A stretch of DNA of 17,991 nucleotides from JBAZKK01 sp041650795 (lineage in GTDB: Bacteria; Omnitrophota; Gorgyraeia; Gygaellales; Profunditerraquicolaceae): positions 1-17,991 of the forward strand of contig JBAZKK010000022.1 of the NCBI GenBank assembly GCA_041650795.1, in the 5' to 3' direction. How positions within the stretch are numbered: the stretch's first letter is position 1; every line of letters starts with the position of its first letter. The position numbers were made by a program, and so were the translations under genes. Shown piece by piece: positions 1 to 7,290 of this stretch. Under the pieces are notes generated by a model. The model worked only from the letters and a program-made list of their open reading frames with translations. It did no database searches and was not told where the DNA came from.

Positions 1-839
1 CGTTCTACAGCATTATTACCTATACCGACCATGTGCAGAAGATATACCATCCGATGGGAGGGATGTACAGGATACCTTTGGCTTTGGAGGGCCTGGCGGC
101 TAAATCAGGCGCGAGGTTTCATTACAGCCGCGAGGTAAAAAATATAACGCCCCGCGATAACGGCATGACGCTTGATTTCGGTGATGGCGAATTGGGATTC
201 GAGAAGGTAGTGGTAAACGCGGACTATCCGTATGCCCAGACTGCGCTTCTGGGCAGGCGCATCCCGGACTACCAGTATTCCTGTTCGGTGTATTTGTTGT
301 ATCTGGGGCTAAAGCGCAGGGTGGAAGCCCTGGCGCATCACAACCTTTTCTTTTCATCGGATTTAAAAAATAACCTCAAGCAGATATTCCGTGACAAGGT
401 TGAGCCGGAAGACCCTTCTTTCTATGTCCATGTCCCTACGGTTACCGATCCTTCGCTTGCCCCGGAAGGCAAAAGTATATTCTATATCCTGGTGCCGGTA
501 TCAAATCTTAAAGGCAACAGGGATGATATCTTGCAATACGAATCGAGATTAAGAAAAACCGTGTTTGAGAAAATTAACCGTGTAGCGGGGGTAAAGCTGG
601 AGGATTTGATTGAGGTTGAACACCGTTTCTACCCGCAGGATTTTATCGGGCGCTACAATATCAAATACGGCGCTACCTTTAGCCTCGCCCATAACCTTAC
701 GCAGAGCGCATTTTTGAGGCCGGCCAATTTTGACGGCAAAATCAAGGGGCTTTATTACGTGGGCGCAAGCACGCAGCCCGGAGGCGGCCTGCCGGTAGTT
801 ATCGCCGGCTCAAGGATTGTTGCGGATTTAATCTCTTAA
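1..839 (+). CDS. crtI: Phytoene desaturase (CrtI family), 3' part, cut by the window start
   Basis: The reading frame is open from position 3 and has no start in the window, so about 279 C-terminal residues of a protein usually near 490 are present. CrtI enzymes are FAD-dependent and introduce double bases pairs of conjugation into phytoene to give neurosporene or lycopene at the membrane. The first visible residues include HPMGGMYRIP, the substrate-domain signature of the family. The C-terminus has GLYYVGASTQPGGGLPVVI followed by an alanine-rich helix, the conserved FAD-binding end of bacterial phytoene desaturases. The N-terminal Rossmann motif lies outside the window. Its 3' end overlaps the convergent ispH gene by 41 bp. 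The crtB, crtYc/crtYd and crtE neighbours support a carotenoid role. Whether it makes three, four or more desaturations cannot be read from this part. Confidence 0.93.
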   Translation, partial: FYSIITYTDHVQKIYHPMGGMYRIPLALEGLAAKSGARFHYSREVKNITPRDNGMTLDFGDGELGFEKVVVNADYPYAQTALLGRRIPDYQYSCSVYLLYLGLKRRVEALAHHNLFFSSDLKNNLKQIFRDKVEPEDPSFYVHVPTVTDPSLAPEGKSIFYILVPVSNLKGNRDDILQYESRLRKTVFEKINRVAGVKLEDLIEVEHRFYPQDFIGRYNIKYGATFSLAHNLTQSAFLRPANFDGKIKGLYYVGASTQPGGGLPVVIAGSRIVADLIS

Positions 840-1662
840 GATAACCTACTATTTCCTTGATACGCCAGTCCGGGGTAGATGCCCCGGCGGTCACTCCCGC
901 CGTTTTAGCATCCTTAAACCAGCGCAGCTTGATTTCTTTCCTGGAGTTTACCCAGAAGCTCCTGGGGTTCTGGGATTTTGATATCTCGTAGAGGCGCCTG
1001 GTATTGGCGCTGCTGGCAGAGCCTATGATAATCATTACGTCGTTTCCAGAGGGCATCTTTTTTATCTCTTGTTGTTTGACGGTGGTCGGCCGGCAGATAG
1101 TGTTAAAAAACTTTAATTCCCCGGTTAGTTTTTTTAAGGGCTTCATGATACGATCTACATTCTCTATATTTTGAGTTGACTGTACTACCACCGCAATCTT
1201 TTTCAATTTCTTTATTATGGATGCCGGTATCCCTTTGGGGTTATCGATAACCAGGGCAGGGGTCTTGAGCTGTCCCGTAATTCCGCGCACCTCGTCGTGT
1301 TTTTTGTCCCCTATGATTATTATGCGGTAGCCTTTTTTCTCCATATCCTTGGCGATCCTGTGTATTTCTTTGACCATCGGACAGGTGGCGTCGACGATCT
1401 CGTAGCCTAGCGCTCTGGCCTTCTGGATTACGGTAGCGGAGGTGCCGTGTGCGCGGATAAGCAGAATCCTGCCTTTACCCTTGATTAAACGGGAGGTCTT
1501 AATGATTCCTTTTTTTCTGACCTGGCGCGAGACATCTTCGTTATGCACGATATCGCCAAGCATGAAAACCTTCTTGTTGCCCTTTGCGGTTTCGGCGGCG
1601 ATTTCAATGGCGCGTTTTACGCCGAAACAGAATCCCGATGATTTTGCCAGGTTTATCTTCAT
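799..1662 (-). CDS. ispH: 4-hydroxy-3-methylbut-2-enyl diphosphate reductase
   Basis: IspH (LytB) is the iron-sulfur enzyme of the last MEP-pathway step and turns HMBPP into IPP and DMAPP, the precursors for the carotenoid genes around it. The 287-residue protein has the usual length. The three cluster-binding cysteines are present at C12 (SGFCFGVKRAI), C94 (DATCPMV) and C190 (NTICRPT). Substrate and catalytic residues are also visible: H40, H72, E124 (HDEV), T163 (VVQST), S218/N220 (GSASSANT) and S262 (GASTPDW). The family's second serine in the SSN stretch is alanine here, which is probably tolerated. The start lies 5 nt after the crtB stop on the same strand, so both should be one transcript. 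The 3' end overlaps crtI tail to tail by 41 bp, leaving no room for a separate terminator. Confidence 0.96.
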   Translation of the reverse strand: MKINLAKSSGFCFGVKRAIEIAAETAKGNKKVFMLGDIVHNEDVSRQVRKKGIIKTSRLIKGKGRILLIRAHGTSATVIQKARALGYEIVDATCPMVKEIHRIAKDMEKKGYRIIIIGDKKHDEVRGITGQLKTPALVIDNPKGIPASIIKKLKKIAVVVQSTQNIENVDRIMKPLKKLTGELKFFNTICRPTTVKQQEIKKMPSGNDVMIIIGSASSANTRRLYEISKSQNPRSFWVNSRKEIKLRWFKDAKTAGVTAGASTPDWRIKEIVGYLKRLNPQQSLSRR

Positions 1663-1667
1663 GGCGA

Positions 1668-2519
1668 TCAGCTCTTCATTGCCAACGCAGATATTATCAA
1701 TATTTTCTTAAGCCTTCCGGCCGAGGCGCGGCGCGAAAATACATCGTAACCGTTTTTTTCTATCGCCTCAAGGATAGCGGAGTAAAATTCTTTTATGGCA
1801 GATGCAGTCAAGCGGCACCTCCTGTCAGTAATCATGGAGATGCCGGCTTCTGAGCCGCGGTAATATTGCCTGGCGCGTTCTATCTGGAATTTAAACAGCG
1901 CTTTAAGGTTAGGGCTCAGGCGCCCGGAAGCGATATCCGTTTCGTTGACTCCGTGGCTGGATAGTTCATCCTGCGGCAGATAAATCCTCCCGCGCCGGTA
2001 ATCCTCGCCGATATCCCTTAGGATATTTGTAAGCTGCATTGCTATGCCCAGCGATACGGCATGTTTTTCCGCCAGAGGGTCCTGGAGCCCGAATACCCTC
2101 GATACCGTCAGCCCTATTACCCCGGCAACCTTGTAGCAGTATTCATGAAGTTCCTGGAAATTCTGGTAGCGGTTTTTGGAGAGATCCAGATACATTCCAG
2201 AGATAAGTTCCTCAAAATATTTTTTCGGGACAGCATATCTCTCGATGGTTTCCTTGAAACTTAAAAGCAGGCTGTCGCTTAAGTCATCTTCGGCATAGGC
2301 AAGGTCAATTTTTTCTTTGAGTCTTTCCAGCGTATGGACGCGTCCCGGTTCAGCGCTGGAGTCTACTGCTTCGTCGCTTAGCCTGCAGATAGCGTAGATA
2401 CAGAAGAGAGCGTATTTTTTGTCTGGCGGCAGGAAGCGCGAGGAGAAATAAAACGACCTTGCGTATTGCCTGGTTATTCTGGAAGCTATACGGTATCCTT
2501 CGTTAATAGAAGCGCGCAT
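1668..2519 (-). CDS. crtB: Phytoene synthase
   Basis: CrtB condenses two GGPP molecules head to head to phytoene, the first committed carotenoid step. The 283-residue protein has both Asp-rich motifs of squalene/phytoene synthases: DEAVD at residues 49-53 and NILRDIGEDYRRGRIYLP around residues 165-182. It also has the YARSFYFSSRFLP opening typical of CrtB. I place the start at the ATG at 2519 rather than the in-frame TTG at 2555. A -35/-10 pair (TTGGAT, 17 nt, TAAAAT) ends 7 nt before this ATG, and the TTG is part of that -35 box. The AAGGAGG inside the spacer is then not a ribosome site for this gene. It is followed directly by ispH. Squalene or diapophytoene synthase activity is possible in the fold, but the carotenoid neighbours favour phytoene. 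Confidence 0.93.
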   Translation of the reverse strand: MRASINEGYRIASRITRQYARSFYFSSRFLPPDKKYALFCIYAICRLSDEAVDSSAEPGRVHTLERLKEKIDLAYAEDDLSDSLLLSFKETIERYAVPKKYFEELISGMYLDLSKNRYQNFQELHEYCYKVAGVIGLTVSRVFGLQDPLAEKHAVSLGIAMQLTNILRDIGEDYRRGRIYLPQDELSSHGVNETDIASGRLSPNLKALFKFQIERARQYYRGSEAGISMITDRRCRLTASAIKEFYSAILEAIEKNGYDVFSRRASAGRLKKILIISALAMKS

Positions 2520-2526
2520 GCTTAAT

Positions 2527-2555
2527 ATTTTACCCTGAACCCTCCTTAAATCCAA
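2527..2555 (-). promoter_or_regulatory. Predicted promoter of crtB-ispH
   Basis: Reading leftward, TTGGAT (2555-2550) and TAAAAT (2532-2527) are separated by exactly 17 nt, close to the sigma70 consensus. The -10 box ends 7 nt before the crtB ATG, so transcription should begin at or within a base or two of the start codon. Prediction only. Confidence 0.6.
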
Positions 2556-2592
2556 GTTAAATATATTAGAAAGGTTTTCCCGAACAGTTAGG

Positions 2593-2649
2593 AAAGTGTT
2601 TCCCCTCCAATGGGGAAACTGTTTTTAGCTTTGGGTTGAAAAGTGTTTC
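2593..2649. promoter_or_regulatory. Hairpin and 10-bp direct repeat between divergent crtB and crtYc
   Basis: AAAGTGTTTC occurs at 2593-2602 and again at 2640-2649, 47 bp apart. The second copy touches the -35 box of the crtYc promoter. The first copy overlaps a perfect 8-bp inverted repeat, GTTTCCCC (2598-2605) and GGGGAAAC (2612-2619), with a six-base loop and a run of five T at 2622-2626. No rightward gene lies upstream, so a terminator role is unlikely. A regulator-binding site shared by the two carotenoid promoters is one reading. A degraded copy of a dispersed repeat is another, since a similar aaaagtgtcccc is found near 13520. Confidence 0.45.
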
Positions 2650-2678
2650 TTGAAAAGAGGGGGGAAGGGTTATAGAAT
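2650..2678 (+). promoter_or_regulatory. Predicted promoter of crtYc-crtYd-TPR operon
   Basis: TTGAAA (2650-2655), 17 nt, TAGAAT (2673-2678); the -10 box ends 6 nt before the ATG at 2685. A purine-rich run (GGGGGGAAGGG) sits inside the spacer, too far from the ATG to be a normal ribosome site. The expected transcript starts at the start codon. Confidence 0.55.
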
Positions 2679-2684
2679 ATAGGC

Positions 2685-2999
2685 ATGATGTCAAAGTATA
2701 TGGCGGCGCTTGTGCTTTCCGGGTTTTTACCGTTTGTCTTGAGTTTCTGGCCGCCCCTTCGGTTCTGGAGCCATTGGCGGGCACTGGCCTATTCAATCGG
2801 TATTACCCTGGTTATCTACGGCAGTTGGGATGTATTTGCCGCATGGCGCGGGCATTGGTATTTTAACCCTGAGGGGGTTTGGAGATTTAGGCTTTTCGGC
2901 TTGCCGCTGGAGGAGGTGTTGTTTTTTATCGTGATACCATTTTGCGCTATTTTTACGTGGGAGGCCATAAATTACCTTAAAGGCAGAGTAACCAAATGA
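2685..2999 (+). CDS. crtYc: Lycopene cyclase subunit, CrtYc type
   Basis: This 104-residue integral membrane protein is the first half of a heterodimeric lycopene cyclase, the kind known from Actinobacteria and fused into one protein in archaea and fungi. Three hydrophobic segments are visible (about residues 5-22, 33-50 and 75-97). The diagnostic motif PLEEVLFFIVIP lies at about residues 73-84, preceded by the WYFNPEGVW stretch seen in this domain family (lycopene cyclase domain, CarR-like). Its stop overlaps the start of the next half by 4 nt (ATGA), so the two subunits should be made in equal amounts. A second ATG follows directly as codon 2. Beta, epsilon or one-ended ring formation cannot be told from the sequence. 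Confidence 0.9.
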   Translation: MMSKYMAALVLSGFLPFVLSFWPPLRFWSHWRALAYSIGITLVIYGSWDVFAAWRGHWYFNPEGVWRFRLFGLPLEEVLFFIVIPFCAIFTWEAINYLKGRVTK

Positions 3000-3292
3000 A
3001 GGAATACACTATCCTGGCCGTTATCTCTGTTATTACCACTGTTATACTTGACAGGACGAGCAAGGTCGGCGTATTAAAGAAGAGGGTGTTTTATCTGTTT
3101 CTGGCAGTAATTCTCTTTTTTAAATTGCTGGTAAACGGGTATCTTACTGCCAGTCCGATCGTAATATATGATTCGGATTTCTTTATGGGTTTGCGCATTA
3201 CAACCATCCCGCTGGAGGATTTCTTCTTTGGTTTTAGCATGGTAGCCACGAGCATTATTTTCTGGGAATATTTTAAGAGGAGAGAAGCGTGA
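2996..3292 (+). CDS. crtYd: Lycopene cyclase subunit, CrtYd type
   Basis: This 98-residue protein is the second half of the heterodimeric lycopene cyclase. It shows the matching motif IPLEDFFFGFSM near residues 71-82 and hydrophobic segments at about residues 5-20, 30-48 and 78-92, so it should sit in the membrane with CrtYc. In this family both halves carry a PxE(E/D) motif near the end of a helix, and both are needed for cyclisation. It overlaps crtYc by 4 nt at its start and the following TPR gene by 4 nt at its end (GTGA), giving three coupled genes. The pair is short and complete, with no sign of decay. Confidence 0.9.
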   Translation: MKEYTILAVISVITTVILDRTSKVGVLKKRVFYLFLAVILFFKLLVNGYLTASPIVIYDSDFFMGLRITTIPLEDFFFGFSMVATSIIFWEYFKRREA

Positions 3293-4173
3293 AGGCGGTA
3301 TCGGCGTTAGTTTCGGTTTTAATTCTTGCGGCATGGATTAATGTCTCTTATGCCATGGATTGGAAAAAGCTCCACGAGACAGCTGATAAGACCATGCCCT
3401 CCGATGCCTTTATGAGGGTGCAGGCCAACCCTACCTCGGTAAAGGACCTCTATATACTGGGGTTGATTTATTTGAATCAGCATAAAGATGACCAGTCCAG
3501 GAATATGTTTTCGGAAATCCTCAAGATGGAACCGAATCTACTAGAGGCCAGATGGGGGATAGCCGAAGTGCTCAGGAGAGAGCATGAGCTTAAGAAAAGC
3601 CGCGGGATCCTTGAAGAGATAATAAAGGCAGAGCCGAAATTTTATCCTGCCTATAACAGCCTGGCATACATCGATTATCTGGAGGGAGATTTTGAGGGGG
3701 CCGTGTCTCTGGCAGAGAAAGTCTTAAAACAGGGGAGGGAAGCGGCGGATTTGAGCAATTATGTGCGGGCATACCTTATCCTGGGAGGGGCAAAGGGGAT
3801 GATCGCGCATCGCGGAGGGCCGTTTTCCAAGGTTATCAACGGCACGGCAGTGCTGCCGAATTTAAAAAAGGCCCAGGAGTTAAAGCCAAATTCCCCGGAG
3901 GTTTTCTTCGGTATGGGCGGGTTTTATCTTTTGGCTCCCGGGCTTGCCGGCGGCGACATCAACCTCGCAATCGCATATCTTGAAAAGGCCGTTAAAACAG
4001 ATCCTATGTTTGCCGATGCCTATGTGCGTCTGGCGCAGGCTTACATGGTAAAGGGCGATGACGCCAAATACGAGCTTTATCTGCGCAAGGCCCTGGAGAT
4101 AGACCCTAAAAATGAATTAGCGCTGGATGCCGGAAGCGGCAGGTGCAAATTTATCTGTCCGCAGAAGAGGTAG
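3289..4173 (+). CDS. Secreted or periplasmic TPR protein coupled to crtYd
   Basis: This 294-residue protein starts with a GTG that overlaps the crtYd stop by 4 nt, so translation should be coupled. Residues 1-22 form a signal peptide (positive start, hydrophobic core, SYA before a likely cleavage site ahead of MDWKK). There is no lipobox cysteine. The rest is helical and has tetratricopeptide-like repeats, clearest around residues 60-95, 95-130 and 225-275, where alanine/tyrosine spacing such as AYVRLAQAYMVKGD and YLRKALEIDP is seen. The stretch APGLAGGDINLAIAYLEKAV resembles the TRAP transporter T-component (TatT) pattern, which is a weak link. Such proteins bind partners and have no catalytic role. 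Its place in the cyclase operon suggests envelope or carotenoid organisation, but that is inference only. Confidence 0.85.
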   Translation: MKAVSALVSVLILAAWINVSYAMDWKKLHETADKTMPSDAFMRVQANPTSVKDLYILGLIYLNQHKDDQSRNMFSEILKMEPNLLEARWGIAEVLRREHELKKSRGILEEIIKAEPKFYPAYNSLAYIDYLEGDFEGAVSLAEKVLKQGREAADLSNYVRAYLILGGAKGMIAHRGGPFSKVINGTAVLPNLKKAQELKPNSPEVFFGMGGFYLLAPGLAGGDINLAIAYLEKAVKTDPMFADAYVRLAQAYMVKGDDAKYELYLRKALEIDPKNELALDAGSGRCKFICPQKR

Positions 4174-4182
4174 GGAGTATTT

Positions 4183-5223
4183 TTAAGCCTCGAGGAGCTT
4201 GTTGGAATATTGACGGAGCCAGAGGCGATATTGTTTTTTCATGGATGAGGAAGCGATGATGCCGGCCGCCTTGTTTATTAAAAAGGAGATTTCTTGCTCG
4301 GCGTAATCCAGCGCGCCGGTCCCGATCATAATCTCGCGTATCTGACGCAGGTCTTTCATACCGACCTTTTTCTTGGCCAGTACTCTTTTAATCAATGTTT
4401 TTTCTTTGTGTCCGCCGCGCTGAAAGGCCTGCCAGAGGATGATTGTTTTTTTGGATTCCTTCAGGTCGGTGAGGGTGGATTTACCGATTTTTTTATCATT
4501 GCCGAAAGTTCCCAGGATGTCGTCTTTAATCTGAAACGCCCTGCCCAGATAAATACCGCAGTCAAAAAGCTTCTCGGCCTCCTTGCCGGAGGCCCCCGCC
4601 AATATCGCCCCGCTCGATAGAGGAGAGGCGAATGAGTAGCAGGCAGTCTTATAGTCGTATATCCGGTAGATTTCATCTTTAGAGATATCTGCAATGTCCT
4701 TGAGGCCTGCCAGCAATTCGATAAATTCTCCGCTTCCGGTATAGATGGCCGCCTCGATAAATTTCTTAAGGGCAGCCTCTTTGCGCGCCTGGTTTTCTTT
4801 GACCTGCAGAAATGCATGGATGCCGATGGCATACATTACATCTCCCGCGACGATAGCAAGATCCTGGCCGCTAAACCTTACGCCCTTTAGACCTGCGAGA
4901 TAATTGTCGAGTATCACGTGTAAAGACGGCCTGCCGCGGCGGGTAGCGGATTTATCGATGATGTCGTCATGCACCAGCATAAAATCGTGCAGTAGCTCCA
5001 GCGCCAGCGCGCTGGTATAAAGACGCGGGGCTGGTTTTTTGGCGAAGCCGAGATAGCCGATTACGAAGAGCGCCGGCCGGATACGCTTGCCGTCCCGCAG
5101 GGCGAATTCCCTGATGCGCCTGAATAAGAGGGGGGATATTTTGGTGAGGCCGTATTGCTTGTTTATGTCAGCGAGGAAACGCGGAAGTTCTTTCTCGAGT
5201 TTATTTTTTATTTTGGAAAACAT
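4183..5223 (-). CDS. crtE: Polyprenyl diphosphate synthase, probably GGPP synthase
   Basis: This trans-prenyltransferase joins IPP to allylic diphosphates. The 346-residue protein has GKR at residues 45-47, the first Asp-rich motif DDIID at 86-90 (HDDIIDKSATRRGRPS), K192-T193, and the second region FQIKDDILGTFG at 230-241. In that region the last Asp of DDxxD is Gly, a variant I know from other bacterial long homologues. There is no two-residue insertion in the first motif, so it is not of the usual bacterial FPP synthase type. F81 lies five residues before the first motif, as in archaeal GGPP synthases, and fits a short C20 product. The location beside crtB supports GGPP for carotenoids, but it could also feed the UbiA-like enzyme next door. 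It is convergent with the TPR gene (9 nt gap) and divergent from the prenyltransferase. Confidence 0.85.
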   Translation of the reverse strand: MFSKIKNKLEKELPRFLADINKQYGLTKISPLLFRRIREFALRDGKRIRPALFVIGYLGFAKKPAPRLYTSALALELLHDFMLVHDDIIDKSATRRGRPSLHVILDNYLAGLKGVRFSGQDLAIVAGDVMYAIGIHAFLQVKENQARKEAALKKFIEAAIYTGSGEFIELLAGLKDIADISKDEIYRIYDYKTACYSFASPLSSGAILAGASGKEAEKLFDCGIYLGRAFQIKDDILGTFGNDKKIGKSTLTDLKESKKTIILWQAFQRGGHKEKTLIKRVLAKKKVGMKDLRQIREIMIGTGALDYAEQEISFLINKAAGIIASSSMKKQYRLWLRQYSNKLLEA

Positions 5224-5229
5224 GCACTT

Positions 5230-5258
5230 ATGGTATCATATAAATAAAAATAAGACAA
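5230..5258 (-). promoter_or_regulatory. Predicted promoter of crtE (44-bp divergent spacer)
   Basis: Reading leftward, TTGTCT (5258-5253), 17 nt, and TACCAT (5235-5230), with an upstream TG that makes an extended -10. The -10 box ends 6 nt before the crtE ATG and no Shine-Dalgarno sequence is present. The prenyltransferase gene on the other strand also lacks a Shine-Dalgarno sequence, but I see only a weak -10 (CAATAT, 5256-5261) for it, overlapping this -35 box. Confidence 0.5.
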
Positions 5259-5267
5259 TATCTACTT

Positions 5268-6170
5268 ATGGTTAAATCCATAGCAAGGAATGCGGCAAGG
5301 GCATTGAGGTTGCCTTTTATTGGCACCAGCATCCTGCCTTTTGTTTTGGGCTCGCTGGCCGCCCCAGTTCGCTTTTGCGCATGGGGGTTTATCCTGGGGC
5401 TGGCGGCAGTGATAGGCACGCACCTCGGAGCCAATATGATTAATGATTATGCCGATTCCTGTTCCGGTGCGGACTGGCAGGATAGGAAATTTTACGGTTT
5501 TTTCGGAGGCTCAAAGTTAATCCAGGAAGGGATTCTGGGAGAACGTTTTTACCTGGCGGCCGCAATCTTCTGTTTCCTTGCGGCAGGAGTTGCTGTTTTG
5601 GGGCTAAGCACGCTTTTAAAAACTGACTTACCGGTTATTTGTTATCTTCTTATCCTGGCGGCCGGAGTTTCTTATTCTTATGGCCCCTTGCGGTTCTCTT
5701 ACTGTAGGTTAGGAGAGATAACGATCTTTATACTCTTCGGACCGGCGCTGGTAATGGGAGGGTATTTTATCCAGAGCGGCGTATTCCCCGATATCAGGAG
5801 CCTTGTCCTTTCGCTGCCGGCGGGGTTTTTGACTACCGCGATACTTTTCGCCAATGAGGTACCCGATTACCCTGAGGACACCAGGTGCGATAAATTTACC
5901 TGGGTTACCATGACGGGCCCCAGGCATTCGTATATACTTTACGCCTTTATCATGCTGGCGGCATTTTTATCGGTTCTCTTGGCCATTTTTTTGGGTTACC
6001 TTCATAGAACCGCATACCTGGCTTTTATTTTTATCCCTATGGTTTTTAAGGCGACCGTCATTTTAAAGAGAAGTTTTACCGATAAGGGAAAATTGATAAA
6101 ATCCTCCAGGCTGACTATTCTCGTGCACTCCTTTGTTAACGCCAGTCTGATAATAGGGTCGTTAATATGA
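5268..6170 (+). CDS. UbiA-superfamily prenyltransferase, MenA-like
   Basis: UbiA-fold enzymes transfer a prenyl chain from a diphosphate to an aromatic or isoprenoid acceptor inside the membrane. The 300-residue protein has about eight to nine hydrophobic segments. The first Asp-rich motif is NDYADSCSGADW at residues 59-70, followed by FFGGSKLIQEG; this NDYxDxxxGAD form is close to MenA. The second motif is NEVPDYPED at 196-204, where MenA usually has NNxxDxxxDxxxGKRTL; here the GKRTL part is altered to CDKFTW. The gene heads a long operon, overlaps the NDH-2-like gene by 4 nt and lies beside a prenyl diphosphate synthase, which favours quinone synthesis. A lycopene elongase of the CrtEb/Lye kind is the alternative given the crtYc/crtYd context, but the motif spelling argues against it. 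Confidence 0.82.
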   Translation: MVKSIARNAARALRLPFIGTSILPFVLGSLAAPVRFCAWGFILGLAAVIGTHLGANMINDYADSCSGADWQDRKFYGFFGGSKLIQEGILGERFYLAAAIFCFLAAGVAVLGLSTLLKTDLPVICYLLILAAGVSYSYGPLRFSYCRLGEITIFILFGPALVMGGYFIQSGVFPDIRSLVLSLPAGFLTTAILFANEVPDYPEDTRCDKFTWVTMTGPRHSYILYAFIMLAAFLSVLLAIFLGYLHRTAYLAFIFIPMVFKATVILKRSFTDKGKLIKSSRLTILVHSFVNASLIIGSLI

Positions 6171-7288
6171 AGAAGGTATTAATCCTGGGGTGCGGTTTTG
6201 CGGGTTTGAGCGCGGCGGCGGAGTTCTGCCGCGCCAGGAGCGGATTCGAGGTAACGGTTATAGACAAGAAGAGATACCTTGATTTTCTGCCGTTGCTGCC
6301 TGACGTTATCGGGAGGGGGATTAATGCGGAATATCTAAGGTTTCCATTGGCAGCCGCAGCCGTAAGGCTCGGTTTTACTTTTGTAAATGCCTATGTCGGT
6401 TCTTTGGACCCTTCAGCCAGGCGGGTTATCAGCTCAGCGGGCGAATTCGGCTATGATTACCTGTTGCTTGCCAGCGGCTCAGAGACGAATTTCTACGGTA
6501 ATGCCCAGGCCGCAAGGTCAGCTTATAAACTTGATGACGCAGGAGATGCCGTGAATATACTACTGGCCCTGGAGCGTAGAAAGCTGGATTGCTGCGTGGT
6601 TTCCGGAGGAGGTTATACCGGCATCGAGATAGCCACAAACCTGCGGCTGTATTTTTCCAGGAGGGGGGAGGATAAAGAAATTATTATTATTGAGAAATCC
6701 CCTTCTATCCTGGGGCCGCTGCCGTCCTGGATGAAGGGGCATGTTTACAATAACCTGAGAGGTCTGGGCATACGTGTTCTTGCCAATACCGTAATTGAAC
6801 AGATAGAAGAACGCAGCCTAAGGGCGGCCGGCGAAATATTCAATAACAGTATGTTGGTCTGGGCAGCAGGGGTTAGGGTAAGCGACATTGTTAGGGGGGA
6901 GGCTTTTGAGAGAAACCCGCAGGGCAGATATAAGGTTGATGAATTCTTGCGCCTTTGCGATAATTGTTTTGCAGCGGGTGACGCATCCTGTTTTTCTTTT
7001 CGCGGCGGCTTTCTGCGCATGGCAGTGCAATTTGCGATTAGCCAGGGTGCCTGCGCCGGCCGCAATATTATTAATGCCGCAGAGGGCAGGAAGCTTAAAA
7101 GATACGAACCGCACGATCTGGGTTATATCATCCCGATGGCCAACAATAATTCCTGCGGCCAGGTCCTGGGCATATCGGTTAAGGGGGCGGCGCCTACCGC
7201 GCTTCATTATTTGATGTGTCTTTACCGCTCCCTGGGATGGCGCAATAGAGCGGGAATTATCAGGGGATTATTTAAAAAGAGGAGGTAG
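6167..7288 (+). CDS. NDH-2-like NAD(P)/FAD-dependent oxidoreductase
   Basis: This family oxidises NAD(P)H on the inner face of the membrane and reduces quinone without pumping protons. The 373-residue protein opens with a Rossmann FAD motif, LGCGFAG at residues 7-13, has a second dinucleotide motif GGGYTGIE near residue 147, and the FAD-ribityl motif FAAGDAS near 267. It is somewhat shorter than typical NDH-2 (about 400-430 residues). The C-terminal 30 residues are basic and amphipathic (ending GLFKKRR), fitting peripheral membrane attachment. The start overlaps the stop of the prenyltransferase by 4 nt, which ties it to membrane prenyl compounds. The substrate could also be a sulfide or carotenoid intermediate; the sulfide:quinone reductase cysteine pattern was not seen. 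Confidence 0.85.
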   Translation: MKKVLILGCGFAGLSAAAEFCRARSGFEVTVIDKKRYLDFLPLLPDVIGRGINAEYLRFPLAAAAVRLGFTFVNAYVGSLDPSARRVISSAGEFGYDYLLLASGSETNFYGNAQAARSAYKLDDAGDAVNILLALERRKLDCCVVSGGGYTGIEIATNLRLYFSRRGEDKEIIIIEKSPSILGPLPSWMKGHVYNNLRGLGIRVLANTVIEQIEERSLRAAGEIFNNSMLVWAAGVRVSDIVRGEAFERNPQGRYKVDEFLRLCDNCFAAGDASCFSFRGGFLRMAVQFAISQGACAGRNIINAAEGRKLKRYEPHDLGYIIPMANNNSCGQVLGISVKGAAPTALHYLMCLYRSLGWRNRAGIIRGLFKKRR

Positions 7289-7290
7289 CT

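Noticed and set aside
2534..2550. AAGGAGG before crtB as Shine-Dalgarno site for the ATG at 2519
   Set aside because: It is about 21 nt from the ATG, far beyond normal spacing, and it falls in the spacer of a well-placed promoter.
2598..2626. Hairpin plus T-run as a rightward rho-independent terminator
   Set aside because: No rightward gene lies before it; the flanking genes are divergent. Kept as a regulatory or repeat structure.
6818..7207. Overlapping frames on both strands within the NDH-2-like gene
   Set aside because: The sense protein has both dinucleotide-binding motifs; the other frames show no domain or ribosome site.
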